Assembly: GCF_001553345.1 (NCBI RefSeq) | Contig: NZ_KQ960771.1 | Span: forward strand, 492,759-556,758 | Length of the DNA stretch: 64,000 nt | DNA from: Veillonella sp. DNF00869 | GTDB taxonomy: Bacteria > Bacillota > Negativicutes > Veillonellales > Veillonellaceae | Direction of reading: 5' to 3' | Part shown: positions 35,242-43,785 of the stretch, one piece after another | Numbering within the stretch: position 1 is the stretch's first letter | How the letters are laid out: the number at the start of each line of letters is the position of its first letter | Notes under the pieces: generated by a model | Databases searched by the model: none | What the model saw: the letters and a program-made list of their open reading frames with translations, nothing else | Told to the model about the DNA's origin: nothing | Program-made: the position numbers and the translations under genes

Positions 35242-35529
35242 TTATCTTGGCAACTCAATTTTTGGATCTTTTGCTTTTTTATACAACACACCGTTATGTC
35301 CGATGATTTGTACTAACTCTGCTCCTAACATATCCGCTAAGTGAGGCAAAATTTCTCTTGGATCTTCCAAGCAGTTATTTAACACTTTTACTTTAATTAA
35401 CTCACGTTTTGTAATGGCAGCTCGTGCACTGTCGATAACAGGATTTTCCAATCCTCCTTTACCAATCATCACAACCGCCGGCATAGTACTTGCTAAGGCA
35501 CGTAAATATCGCTTTTGTTTACCTGTCAT
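35242..35529 (-). CDS. yhbY: YhbY family (CRM domain) RNA-binding protein
   Basis: 95 aa with a single CRM domain: KQKRYLRALAS, VVMIGKGGL (the GxxG loop) and ELIKVKVLNNCLEDP. It binds pre-50S ribosome particles in E. coli. It lies nine bases downstream of obg, another 50S assembly factor. Confidence 0.93.
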   Translation of the reverse strand: MTGKQKRYLRALASTMPAVVMIGKGGLENPVIDSARAAITKRELIKVKVLNNCLEDPREILPHLADMLGAELVQIIGHNGVLYKKAKDPKIELPR

Positions 35530-35537
35530 TCTATCTC

Positions 35538-36809
35538 CTAATCATGGAATGTAAATCGTTGATCACCGATGACTACTTCATCGCCATCTTGGATACCACG
35601 TTTTTTCAATTCCGCATCTAAATCCATGTAACGCCAAATCTTTTGGAATCTTCGCAATGCTTGTTCATCATCAAGATTTGTCATAGCCACCAATTTCTCA
35701 ATACGAGAACCACTGATAATATAGGATGCATCATCGCCACGAGTAATGACGAAGTCAGTATCAGGTTTTGCTTCATAGTATACAGTGTCATCCACCACTT
35801 CTGGCTCTGGCACGTAATTTTCAACATAATACCATGCGCGTTCAACTAATGATGGCAACCCTTCTCCAGTCAATGCATTCACCGCAAATACTTCATAGTC
35901 TTGATCAGCAAAGTATTTTGTCACTCTTGGCAATGTTTCTTCGTCTTGTAACAAGTCTGTTTTATTCAATACGATTAATTGTTTTTTCTTGCTCAATTTT
36001 TCGCTATATTTAGCTAACTCTTCATTGATTTTATGAAAGTCTTCAATAGGGTCACGACCTTCTAATCCAGATACATCCAATACATGGAGCAAAATATTAC
36101 TACGTTCTACGTGACGCAAGAAGGAATGTCCTAAGCCAATGCCTTCACTAGCCCCTTCAATCAAACCTGGAATATCTGCCATAACGAAACTTTTACCTGG
36201 TGCTACAGAGACTACCCCTAATACTGGAGTTAATGTAGTAAAATGGTACGCAGCCACTTCTGGTTTTGCAGAAGACACTTTGCGGATGATAGAGGATTTA
36301 CCCACGCTTGGATAACCTAGTAATCCCACGTCAGCCAGCACTTTAAGCTCTAAGTTTAACCAACGCTCTTCCCCAGGCTCTCCTTTTTCAGCAAACGTTG
36401 GTACACGGTTAGCACTATTTTGAAAGCGTGCATTACCACGACCACCGCGACCACCTTTGGCTACCATGTAAGTTTGTCCATCTTCGACTAAATCAGCCAT
36501 TAATTTACCAGACTCTTCATCTGTTACCGTTGTTCCTAATGGAACAGAAACAATTAAATTTTCAGCACCACGACCATGCTTATTAGCACTTTGTCCAGCA
36601 CCACCGGTATCGCCTTTAAATTGACGTTTATATCTAAAATCAACAAGTGTATTGATATTTCTATCAGCTTCTAAAATGATGTCGGCACCTTTACCGCCAT
36701 CGCCACCATTCGGTCCCCCTTGTGGCACATATTTTTCTCGACGGAAACTACTCATACCGTTACCGCCATCTCCCGCTTTTACTAATATACGGGCACGATC
36801 TATAAACAT
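35538..36809 (-). CDS. obg: GTPase Obg/CgtA
   Basis: 423 aa. The N-terminal glycine-rich Obg fold (about 1-158, DGGNGMSSFRREKYVPQGG) is followed by the G domain with GYPSVGKSS, DIPGLIEGA and NKTDLL. The C-terminal OCT domain (about 345-423) is present. It acts in 50S assembly and stress responses. A very stable hairpin lies in the 46-base gap upstream. Confidence 0.97.
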   Translation of the reverse strand: MFIDRARILVKAGDGGNGMSSFRREKYVPQGGPNGGDGGKGADIILEADRNINTLVDFRYKRQFKGDTGGAGQSANKHGRGAENLIVSVPLGTTVTDEESGKLMADLVEDGQTYMVAKGGRGGRGNARFQNSANRVPTFAEKGEPGEERWLNLELKVLADVGLLGYPSVGKSSIIRKVSSAKPEVAAYHFTTLTPVLGVVSVAPGKSFVMADIPGLIEGASEGIGLGHSFLRHVERSNILLHVLDVSGLEGRDPIEDFHKINEELAKYSEKLSKKKQLIVLNKTDLLQDEETLPRVTKYFADQDYEVFAVNALTGEGLPSLVERAWYYVENYVPEPEVVDDTVYYEAKPDTDFVITRGDDASYIISGSRIEKLVAMTNLDDEQALRRFQKIWRYMDLDAELKKRGIQDGDEVVIGDQRFTFHD

Positions 36810-36836
36810 ATTTTTTTCCTCTAGCCCTATAGATAG

Positions 36837-36852
36837 AGCGGCCGAAGCCGCT
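36837..36852 (-). other. C(UUCG)G hairpin between ctp and obg
   Basis: Minus-strand AGCGGC-TTCG-GCCGCT, a six-base-pair stem closed by the exceptionally stable UUCG tetraloop, without a T run. It lies a few bases after the ctp stop and upstream of the obg ribosome site. It could protect or process the transcript. Confidence 0.55.
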
Positions 36853-36855
36853 ATA

Positions 36856-38121
36856 TCATAGAGTTTTTACAATTTCAACAGCCCGTTCCAACTGTACATC
36901 CTCTTCAGGATTTGCTTTGGACGGCTCCACAATTTCATCTGGTATAATACCAATACCATCGATGACCCTATCATTAGGTGTATGATAGCGAGCAATAGTA
37001 ATTTTTAAACCTTCTTCATCAAGACCTTGTACTACACTTTGCACAGTACCTTTACCATAGCTTTTTGTACCCACAATAATGCCAGATTTCGTATCTTGCA
37101 CCGCACCAGCAATAATTTCTGAAGCGCTTGCAGAGTTACCATTAATCAAAACCACTAATGGCATTAGACTATGGTCACCTCTAGACATATAGGCGCTATT
37201 TCGGCCTTTTCTAGTTTGTACCGTTACAATCGGCCCTTTAGGTATCAAATATTGCCCTATACCATGGGCAGTAGTGATTAAACCACCTGGATTATCACGC
37301 AAGTCTAATACTAAGCGTTTCATCCCCTTAGCTTGAAGATCCTCATAGATTTTAGTAAACTCATCTACTGTTTTTTCAGCAAACTGCGTTAACCGAATAT
37401 AACCGACACTATCGTCTAGCATCTTACCTCTTACAGTAGGCATGACAATAGTTTTTCGTTCAATGGAAATCTCTTGCTCTTCTCCGCTACGAAGGATGCG
37501 AAGCACTACAAATGTACCTGCTTCACCACGTATATGATTAGCTACTTCTTCTTTTTCTATATCAGATATAGGTGTCCCATCAATCGCAAGAATTTGGTCT
37601 CCTTTTTGAAGTCCTGCTGCTTCTGCTGGTTGCCCTTCCATAGTAGCACCTACTTTGAGAACTTTACCATCGGAAAAATCCAATAATAAACCAATACCGC
37701 TATAGGTAGAAGATGTATGCATCTCAAGTGCTTTCATATCTTCTTTATCCAAATAAACAGTATGTTTATCATGGGTACCTTTAGCTAATCCCTTTAACAT
37801 ATTCACAAAAAGTTCTTCTTTAGATGGTGAGTCCATAGCCCATTGTGTAGTGATGTAATAGGTGTAACCAAATTTAGCAAGGCCTAAGGGGGATCCAGAA
37901 ATATACCAAAAGAAACCAGTAAGCATAATAAGGAATACAATTAATAACTTTATCAGCTTACCTATTAACTTATAGATTCTATCTTTAAAACTTAGCTGCT
38001 CTATTTTAGGAGCAACCTCTTTTGACATCTCCATAGTAGTATAAGCTTCATCGTGTTTTTCAGAGATAAACAAATACTCTTTTATTCGTATCCAATTAGA
38101 TTTTTTTTTCTTATCTTCCAT
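36856..38121 (-). CDS. ctpA: S41 family carboxy-terminal processing protease
   Basis: 421 aa. A long N-terminal cytoplasmic tail (about 55 residues) precedes one membrane segment (about 57-75). The PDZ domain follows (GIGLLLDFSDGKVLKVGATMEGQPA). The S41 catalytic region has the nucleophile in INGNSASASEIIAG and the general base lysine in TKSYGKGTVQ. It cleaves periplasmic proteins. It is directly downstream of an M23 hydrolase gene and ftsEX, so a role in controlling division hydrolases is plausible. Confidence 0.93.
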   Translation of the reverse strand: MEDKKKKSNWIRIKEYLFISEKHDEAYTTMEMSKEVAPKIEQLSFKDRIYKLIGKLIKLLIVFLIMLTGFFWYISGSPLGLAKFGYTYYITTQWAMDSPSKEELFVNMLKGLAKGTHDKHTVYLDKEDMKALEMHTSSTYSGIGLLLDFSDGKVLKVGATMEGQPAEAAGLQKGDQILAIDGTPISDIEKEEVANHIRGEAGTFVVLRILRSGEEQEISIERKTIVMPTVRGKMLDDSVGYIRLTQFAEKTVDEFTKIYEDLQAKGMKRLVLDLRDNPGGLITTAHGIGQYLIPKGPIVTVQTRKGRNSAYMSRGDHSLMPLVVLINGNSASASEIIAGAVQDTKSGIIVGTKSYGKGTVQSVVQGLDEEGLKITIARYHTPNDRVIDGIGIIPDEIVEPSKANPEEDVQLERAVEIVKTL

Positions 38122-38129
38122 AGTCTCCT

Positions 38130-39311
38130 CTATAAGTATCCCATCGGATCTGTTGGTTCCCCATTAATACGTACTTCAAAATGAAGATGTGGACCTGTAG
38201 AACCTCCGGTATTACCAGAATAGGAAACAACTTGACCTTTTGATACCGTTTGACCTGGACTTACTGCTACCTCACTATTATGAGCATACAAAGTAGACAT
38301 ACCATTTCCATGGTCAATGATGACTGTATATCCATAACCGCTGACCCATCCAGCTTCTACGACAACGCCACCATCCGCTGCATGCACTGGTGTACCTTCA
38401 TCCACACCAAAGTCAGTGCCCGCATGTAAACGACGTGTGCCATAAATTGGGTGAATACGCCAACCAAAGTCAGACGTAATAGGCGCCACGACAGGAGCTG
38501 CTAATTGACCAGATCCTTGTACCCATGTAGCACCACCGCCACCACCGCCTTGGCTAGCAGCCGCTGCTGCCGCTGCCGCACGTTCCGCAGCCCGCTGTTG
38601 CAACATGGCTGTAATACTTGCGGAGGACGCCATCAACTCATTATACGCACGTTCTGCTGTATCTCGGTCATTCATAGCCCGTTCTAAGACAGCTTGACGT
38701 TCTGCTTTTTTCTGATTGATCAAGTTTTGCTTTTCTTGCGCTACTTTTTCTAGTTCTAATACTTTAGCTCGATCTTCTTCTAATTTAGCTTTTTTGCTAG
38801 CAATATCTTCTCGCTCTGTTTTGATAGTGTTGATCAAATCCATATCGGATTGTAGAATGCGTTTCAACATTTCCATACGGTTTGCAAAATCGCTAAAATC
38901 TTTAGAACCCACTACTACATCTAAATAGCTTAAACGACCATTGATATAGATATCTCGTACTCGTTTATAGAATACTTTTTCTCGTGATTGTAAACGTTCC
39001 TGTGCTGCTTTTAATTCTGCCTCTGTTTTCGTAATATCTTGATCTAAACGAATACGATCTGCTTGCACTTGTTTTAAGTCTGCAGTGGCTGTATCTAATT
39101 CAATCTGTATAGCATGTAACTGTTCATATACGGTACCAATCGTTTTTTCTGCTTCCGACTTTTTATTGGCCTCATTTGTCAATTGTTGTTGAATATTTGA
39201 CAACTGATTCGTTAAGTCTTCATCTTGTGCTTGATACCAGTACGGTGTAGCCATCATGATAGAACCGCATAGTAAACTAGCTACTAGTGTTACTGTTTTT
39301 TTCTTCATCAT
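38130..39311 (-). CDS. M23 peptidase with coiled coil (EnvC-like)
   Basis: 393 aa. A signal peptide (about 1-25) is followed by a long coiled coil (about 30-240, rich in Glu/Lys/Gln heptads), an alanine-rich and glycine-rich hinge, then a LytM/M23 domain (about 275-393) with HPIYGTRRLHAGTDFG and HLHFEVR. The zinc-binding His and Asp are present, so unlike E. coli EnvC it may be an active endopeptidase. It follows ftsE-ftsX, which control such coiled-coil hydrolases. The start may be 39311 or the next ATG. Confidence 0.9.
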   Translation of the reverse strand: MMKKKTVTLVASLLCGSIMMATPYWYQAQDEDLTNQLSNIQQQLTNEANKKSEAEKTIGTVYEQLHAIQIELDTATADLKQVQADRIRLDQDITKTEAELKAAQERLQSREKVFYKRVRDIYINGRLSYLDVVVGSKDFSDFANRMEMLKRILQSDMDLINTIKTEREDIASKKAKLEEDRAKVLELEKVAQEKQNLINQKKAERQAVLERAMNDRDTAERAYNELMASSASITAMLQQRAAERAAAAAAAASQGGGGGGATWVQGSGQLAAPVVAPITSDFGWRIHPIYGTRRLHAGTDFGVDEGTPVHAADGGVVVEAGWVSGYGYTVIIDHGNGMSTLYAHNSEVAVSPGQTVSKGQVVSYSGNTGGSTGPHLHFEVRINGEPTDPMGYL

Positions 39312-39313
39312 TC

Positions 39314-40201
39314 CTACACTTTCATATATTGTTTTAACGAAATGGTACTACCAATAGCACCCACAATCACACCTATCCCAACTAATCCTGCAGATAGTTG
39401 ATAGATAAACGGCATCATTGGTACCAATGGCATAAAAGCAAAGTTTGCAATCACTTCCACTGTGATATAGCGATAGAATTGCCAGGTAGCAATGCCTGCA
39501 ATCGCACCACCAATAGCACCTAAGAACATACCTTCTAATACAAAAGGCCAGCGGATAAACCAGTTTGTGGCACCTACATATTTCATAATTCCAATTTCTT
39601 TACGACGGGCAAATACAGTCAAACGAATCGTATTGGAAATGATAAATAAGGTAGCCCCTGCTAGGAAGCCGATGAGCACAATACCACCGATACGAATAAT
39701 CTTTGTGACTTCAAAAATTTGTTCAATCACGTCTTGTCCATAGTGAGCACTTTCTACTTCTGGATATTTAGAGACAATTTCCGCTGTAGATTTCACTTGG
39801 TCTGGTGTATTGAATGTTAACACATAAGACGTTGGCAATGGATTATGTCCATCTAGGGAATCGACTAATTGCTGTTGCTCCCCTAAGCGCTCTTTAAAGC
39901 GTTTCATAGCTTCATCTTTTGTGACAAACTCAATGTCCTTTAGCTCTGGCAAGGCTTTTAACTTTTTACCTAATTCCATCACTTGTGGTGTTGTTAAGTT
40001 ATCCTTCAAGTAGATACTAATTTGTACTTGGCTCTCTAAATGGGATGCCAAATTGTTAAGGTTTACCACTCCACAGGCAAATACACCCAAGATAAACAAG
40101 GATAATGTGACAGTGGAAATAGATGCCAAAGACATCAATCCATTACGGCGCATGGATTGAACGGCTTCTTTTATATAATACTTAAATGTTCTAATTTTCA
40201 T
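39314..40201 (-). CDS. ftsX: Cell division protein FtsX
   Basis: 295 aa. The N-terminal helix is followed by an extracytoplasmic loop (about 45-165) and three further C-terminal helices (for example IIRIGGIVLIGFLAGATLFII). The RKEIGIMKYVGATNWFIRWPF segment is the family hallmark. It overlaps the end of ftsE by 11 bases. FtsEX transmits ATP hydrolysis across the membrane to activate peptidoglycan hydrolases, here most likely the adjacent M23 protein. Confidence 0.95.
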   Translation of the reverse strand: MKIRTFKYYIKEAVQSMRRNGLMSLASISTVTLSLFILGVFACGVVNLNNLASHLESQVQISIYLKDNLTTPQVMELGKKLKALPELKDIEFVTKDEAMKRFKERLGEQQQLVDSLDGHNPLPTSYVLTFNTPDQVKSTAEIVSKYPEVESAHYGQDVIEQIFEVTKIIRIGGIVLIGFLAGATLFIISNTIRLTVFARRKEIGIMKYVGATNWFIRWPFVLEGMFLGAIGGAIAGIATWQFYRYITVEVIANFAFMPLVPMMPFIYQLSAGLVGIGVIVGAIGSTISLKQYMKV

Positions 40202-40877
40202 GGAATGCGGCCCCTCTCATTTGATCACTTACTACACGACCACCTTCTAAGGCGATCACTCGTTTGTTTAGATAAGACACCATATCCATATCATGTGTTA
40301 CCATCACTACGGTTGTACCAGAGTTATTGATGGCTTTAAAAAGATCAGAAATATCGCGGCTTGTTTGAGGGTCCAAGTTACCTGTTGGTTCATCTGCAAT
40401 CAACACCAATGGTTTATTTACAATGGCTCTAGCGATAGCTACCCTTTGTTGCTCCCCACCACTAAGATCTTGTGGCAAATCATTAGCTTTATCGCTGAGT
40501 CCGACCAACTCTAATACATTTAAAACTTTCTCTTTGATTACTTTCGGTTTTTCCTCGATAACTTCTAGTGCGAACGCAATATTTTCAAACACTGTTTTTG
40601 ATGGTAATAATCGGAAATCTTGGAATACAATACCTAACTTTCTACGCAAGTACGGTACTTTACTAGATTTGATACGTGTTACATCAACATCATTCACAAT
40701 AACCGTTCCAGAATCTGGTGTGACTTCATGTGAAAGTAACTTAATAAATGTTGATTTACCTGCTCCAGAATGCCCACAGACTAATACGAATTCTCCTTTT
40801 TCAATATGAATCGATACATCCTCTAAAGCAATAGAACCATTGTCGTATACTTTATGGACATTTCTAAATTCTATCAT
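40191..40877 (-). CDS. ftsE: Cell division ATP-binding protein FtsE
   Basis: 228 aa ABC ATPase. Walker A is GHSGAGKST, the signature is DLSGGEQQRVAIARAI and Walker B is VLIADEPTGNLD with the H-loop MVTHD. The opening MIEFRNVHKVYDNG.ALEDV is FtsE-like. AAGGGA lies eight bases before the ATG. Confidence 0.96.
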   Translation of the reverse strand: MIEFRNVHKVYDNGSIALEDVSIHIEKGEFVLVCGHSGAGKSTFIKLLSHEVTPDSGTVIVNDVDVTRIKSSKVPYLRRKLGIVFQDFRLLPSKTVFENIAFALEVIEEKPKVIKEKVLNVLELVGLSDKANDLPQDLSGGEQQRVAIARAIVNKPLVLIADEPTGNLDPQTSRDISDLFKAINNSGTTVVMVTHDMDMVSYLNKRVIALEGGRVVSDQMRGAAFHEN

Positions 40878-40892
40878 TCTATCATTCCCTTC

Positions 40893-41825
40893 CTATTTTC
40901 GTGCTATACCTCGTTTGGTAGCTGCTACAATATCAGCTGCTGTTAATCCATATTTTGCCATCAATTCTTTTGGTGTACCAGATTCACCAAAGGTATCTTT
41001 CACACCGACAAATTCCATTGGCACTGGGTACTCTTTTACCACTACTTCGGCTACCGCACTACCTAAACCACCAATCACATTATGTTCTTCAGCGGTAATT
41101 AATAATCCTGTTTCTTTTGCAGCCTTCACAATTGCTTCTCCATCAATTGGTTTAATAGATGCCATGTTGATAACACGCACAGAAATACCTTCTGCTTCTA
41201 ATGTAGCTGCTGCTTCTACTGCAGGTCCTACTAAAGCACCACAGGCAATAATCGTAGCATCCTTACCGTCACGTAATTGTTGAGATTTACCCGGTACAAA
41301 TGTGTATCCTTCTGATGTCACATCTTCTACACCAGCACGGCCTAAACGTACATACACAGGACCATGATACTCTGCTGCCCAAGCAATCACAGCTTCTGTT
41401 TCTGCTGCATCTGCTGGTACCACAACTGTCATATTAGGTAATGTACGCATACAAGAAATATCTTCCAAACTTTGGTGTGTCGCACCGTCTTCACCGACAG
41501 TAATCCCTGCATGAGTAGCACATACTTTTACATTTAATTTTGGATAGCATACGGCGTTCCGCACTTGTTCAAAGGCACGACCGGTAGCAAACATAGCAAA
41601 GGAAGATACAAATGGCACTTTTCCTGCTGCTGCTAAGCCAGCACCTACAGAAATTAAGTTTTGCTCTGCAATCCCTACATTAAAGAATCGTTCAGGATAT
41701 GCTTTTTTAAATTCATCAGTTTTTGTAGATTTTGATAAATCTGCATCTAATACAACAACATCTTTATGAGTAGCCCCCACTTTTACTAAGGCTGTACCAT
41801 ATGCTTCACGAGTCGCTTTTCCCAT
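40893..41825 (-). CDS. Transketolase, C-terminal subunit
   Basis: 310 aa; pyrimidine-binding and C-terminal domains of a split transketolase. Visible are the catalytic glutamate region GIAEQNLISVGAGLAAAGKVPF, SSFAMFATGRAFEQVRNAVCYP and HAGITVGEDGATHQ. It needs the adjacent N-terminal subunit gene for activity. Two-gene transketolases are common in Firmicutes and archaea. It serves the non-oxidative pentose phosphate route. Confidence 0.95.
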   Translation of the reverse strand: MGKATREAYGTALVKVGATHKDVVVLDADLSKSTKTDEFKKAYPERFFNVGIAEQNLISVGAGLAAAGKVPFVSSFAMFATGRAFEQVRNAVCYPKLNVKVCATHAGITVGEDGATHQSLEDISCMRTLPNMTVVVPADAAETEAVIAWAAEYHGPVYVRLGRAGVEDVTSEGYTFVPGKSQQLRDGKDATIIACGALVGPAVEAAATLEAEGISVRVINMASIKPIDGEAIVKAAKETGLLITAEEHNVIGGLGSAVAEVVVKEYPVPMEFVGVKDTFGESGTPKELMAKYGLTAADIVAATKRGIARK

Positions 41826-41827
41826 GA

Positions 41828-42655
41828 TTACACCTCCAACAATTCCGCTACAAATTTGTCACATTCTTCTTGTGATGGCGCTTTACCATGCCAGCCTACT
41901 TGGCCTTCCATAGCTTGTACACCTTTCCCTTTAATAGTATTCATAATCACTATAGTCGGCTTATCAGTAGTTGCTTTTGCTTCTGTAACTGCTTCGTGTA
42001 AAGCATCAATGTCATGACCATCCACCACGATCACATGCCAACCGAAAGCTTTGAATTTTTCATCAATTGGTAATGGACTCATAACTTTTGTGATATCGCC
42101 GTCAATTTGTAATCCATTAAAATCTACAAAAGCTGTTAAGTTAGACAATTTATAATGTGCTGCAAACATCGCTGCTTCCCATACTTGTCCTTCTTCTAAT
42201 TCGCCATCACCTAGTACGGAATACACACGGTAGGAGGCTCCATCAATCTTACCTGCCAATGCCATACCACATGCTGCAGAAATACCTTGTCCCAAGGAAC
42301 CAGTAGACATATCTACACCTGGAATGTATTTCATATCTGGATGACCTTGCAAGATATGGTCGATTTTACGCAAGTTTAATAATTCTTCTGTTGGGAAGAA
42401 CCCTTTTTCTGCTAATGTAGCATATAGAGCTGGTGCAGCATGTCCTTTGGATAAGACAAAACGATCGCGATTTGGATCTTTCGGCTCATTTGGATTTACA
42501 TTCATTTCTTGAAAGTACAACAAACTCATTACATCAGCAATAGATAAGGATCCACCTGGATGACCAGATTTTGCTGCTGTAACAGCTTTCACGATGTTTA
42601 CACGAATCGCTTTTGCTTTTTCTTGTATCAATTGTTTTTGTTCAAGTGTTAACAT
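41828..42655 (-). CDS. Transketolase, N-terminal subunit
   Basis: 275 aa; thiamine diphosphate-binding domain. Motifs are HPGGSLSIADVMSLLYF, the cofactor motif GDGELEEGQVWEAAMFAAHY...NGLQ and the GHDIDAL segment. The ATG at 42655 (MLTLEQ) follows GGGAGGG; the longer frame lacks a ribosome site. It lies two bases before the C-terminal subunit. Confidence 0.95.
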   Translation of the reverse strand: MLTLEQKQLIQEKAKAIRVNIVKAVTAAKSGHPGGSLSIADVMSLLYFQEMNVNPNEPKDPNRDRFVLSKGHAAPALYATLAEKGFFPTEELLNLRKIDHILQGHPDMKYIPGVDMSTGSLGQGISAACGMALAGKIDGASYRVYSVLGDGELEEGQVWEAAMFAAHYKLSNLTAFVDFNGLQIDGDITKVMSPLPIDEKFKAFGWHVIVVDGHDIDALHEAVTEAKATTDKPTIVIMNTIKGKGVQAMEGQVGWHGKAPSQEECDKFVAELLEV

Positions 42656-42693
42656 ACTATACCCTCCCGTGTTATACACAATTCTAAGGTAAA

Positions 42694-43785
42694 TTATTTA
42701 TCATGCAGCATGCCAATGGCAATGCGGGCATTCTCTAAGGCATTTCTTCGTAGTTCATGGATGTTTTCTAACACAGTTTTGGTGAAAGTCTTTCGTTCCA
42801 ACACTTCTACTGTACGTGCCACAATAGGTTCTACTGTTAATGTATGTAAATCACCTACTGGCACTTCCCCAATCATATGAAGAAAGTTTAAAATTTTAGG
42901 ATCATAAGAGATCCCTAAGCAAGGTGTTTCCATTAACGCACTAAATACTAATGCATGGAGCCGTACACCTATCATGACATCCACACAACTACTCAATGAC
43001 AGTAGCTCTGTTGTGCTATAGGCATCAGCCAAAACCGTCGATCTAACTGTCATCCGTTTGGCAATGGCTTCTGCCTCCATCGTATCTTCCCTATGTTGCA
43101 TAGGAATAAACACGATATGAGTCTCTGTTTCTCGATGAATCTGATCTAGAGCCTCTGCTAATGTAGTTTGATACTCTGTGCAATCTTTCCAAGCACGTAC
43201 GGAAACGCCCACAATTGGTTGGTCTAGAGGCACCCCATACGATGCCAATATATCACGACCTGCTGTGGCCTCCACTGGGTGCATCCCTAACACAGCATCA
43301 GCAGTTACTGTAATTGGTACATGATGTATACCTAGTGAAAGCAGCTCTTCTTTTGAGGCATGATCTCGTACAGTAATCATAGACACTTGATTCAAGACAC
43401 GCCCCACCGTACTACGGGCTAAGGATTTACGCAAAGGTCCAATACCTTGTGCATAAATCATCACTCGTTTTCCCAATGTATTCGCTAACGCAATAATGCT
43501 TAAGTAATAATACAAACTGCGAGCACTTGTTACATCTTGCAACAAACTACCACCGCCACTGATGAGCATATCACAAGAATATACAGCTTGGTATATCTTC
43601 CACATATCAAAACGACCAATGGCTTTCACCTTATGAGTGCTCATAGTTTCACTGGGATTTCCAGAAATCACCGTAATCTCGGCCTTCGGTTCTAATTCCA
43701 GCAATGCTTGCAAAATAGAACTCAATAGGGCTTCATCTCCGGCATTACCAAATCCATAATAACCGGAAATGAGTATCTTACACAT
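42694..43785 (-). CDS. csaB: Polysaccharide pyruvyl transferase CsaB
   Basis: 363 aa GT-B-like pyruvyltransferase. Typical features are the start KILISGYYGFGNAGDEALL, the ISGGGSLLQDVTS segment and the C-terminal GVRLHALVFSAL. CsaB adds pyruvate ketals to cell-wall polymers that anchor SLH-domain proteins. The ATG at 43785 overlaps the DUF5693 gene stop by 8 bases with GAGGTG upstream. The two are coupled and probably act in one envelope pathway. Confidence 0.88.
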   Translation of the reverse strand: MCKILISGYYGFGNAGDEALLSSILQALLELEPKAEITVISGNPSETMSTHKVKAIGRFDMWKIYQAVYSCDMLISGGGSLLQDVTSARSLYYYLSIIALANTLGKRVMIYAQGIGPLRKSLARSTVGRVLNQVSMITVRDHASKEELLSLGIHHVPITVTADAVLGMHPVEATAGRDILASYGVPLDQPIVGVSVRAWKDCTEYQTTLAEALDQIHRETETHIVFIPMQHREDTMEAEAIAKRMTVRSTVLADAYSTTELLSLSSCVDVMIGVRLHALVFSALMETPCLGISYDPKILNFLHMIGEVPVGDLHTLTVEPIVARTVEVLERKTFTKTVLENIHELRRNALENARIAIGMLHDK

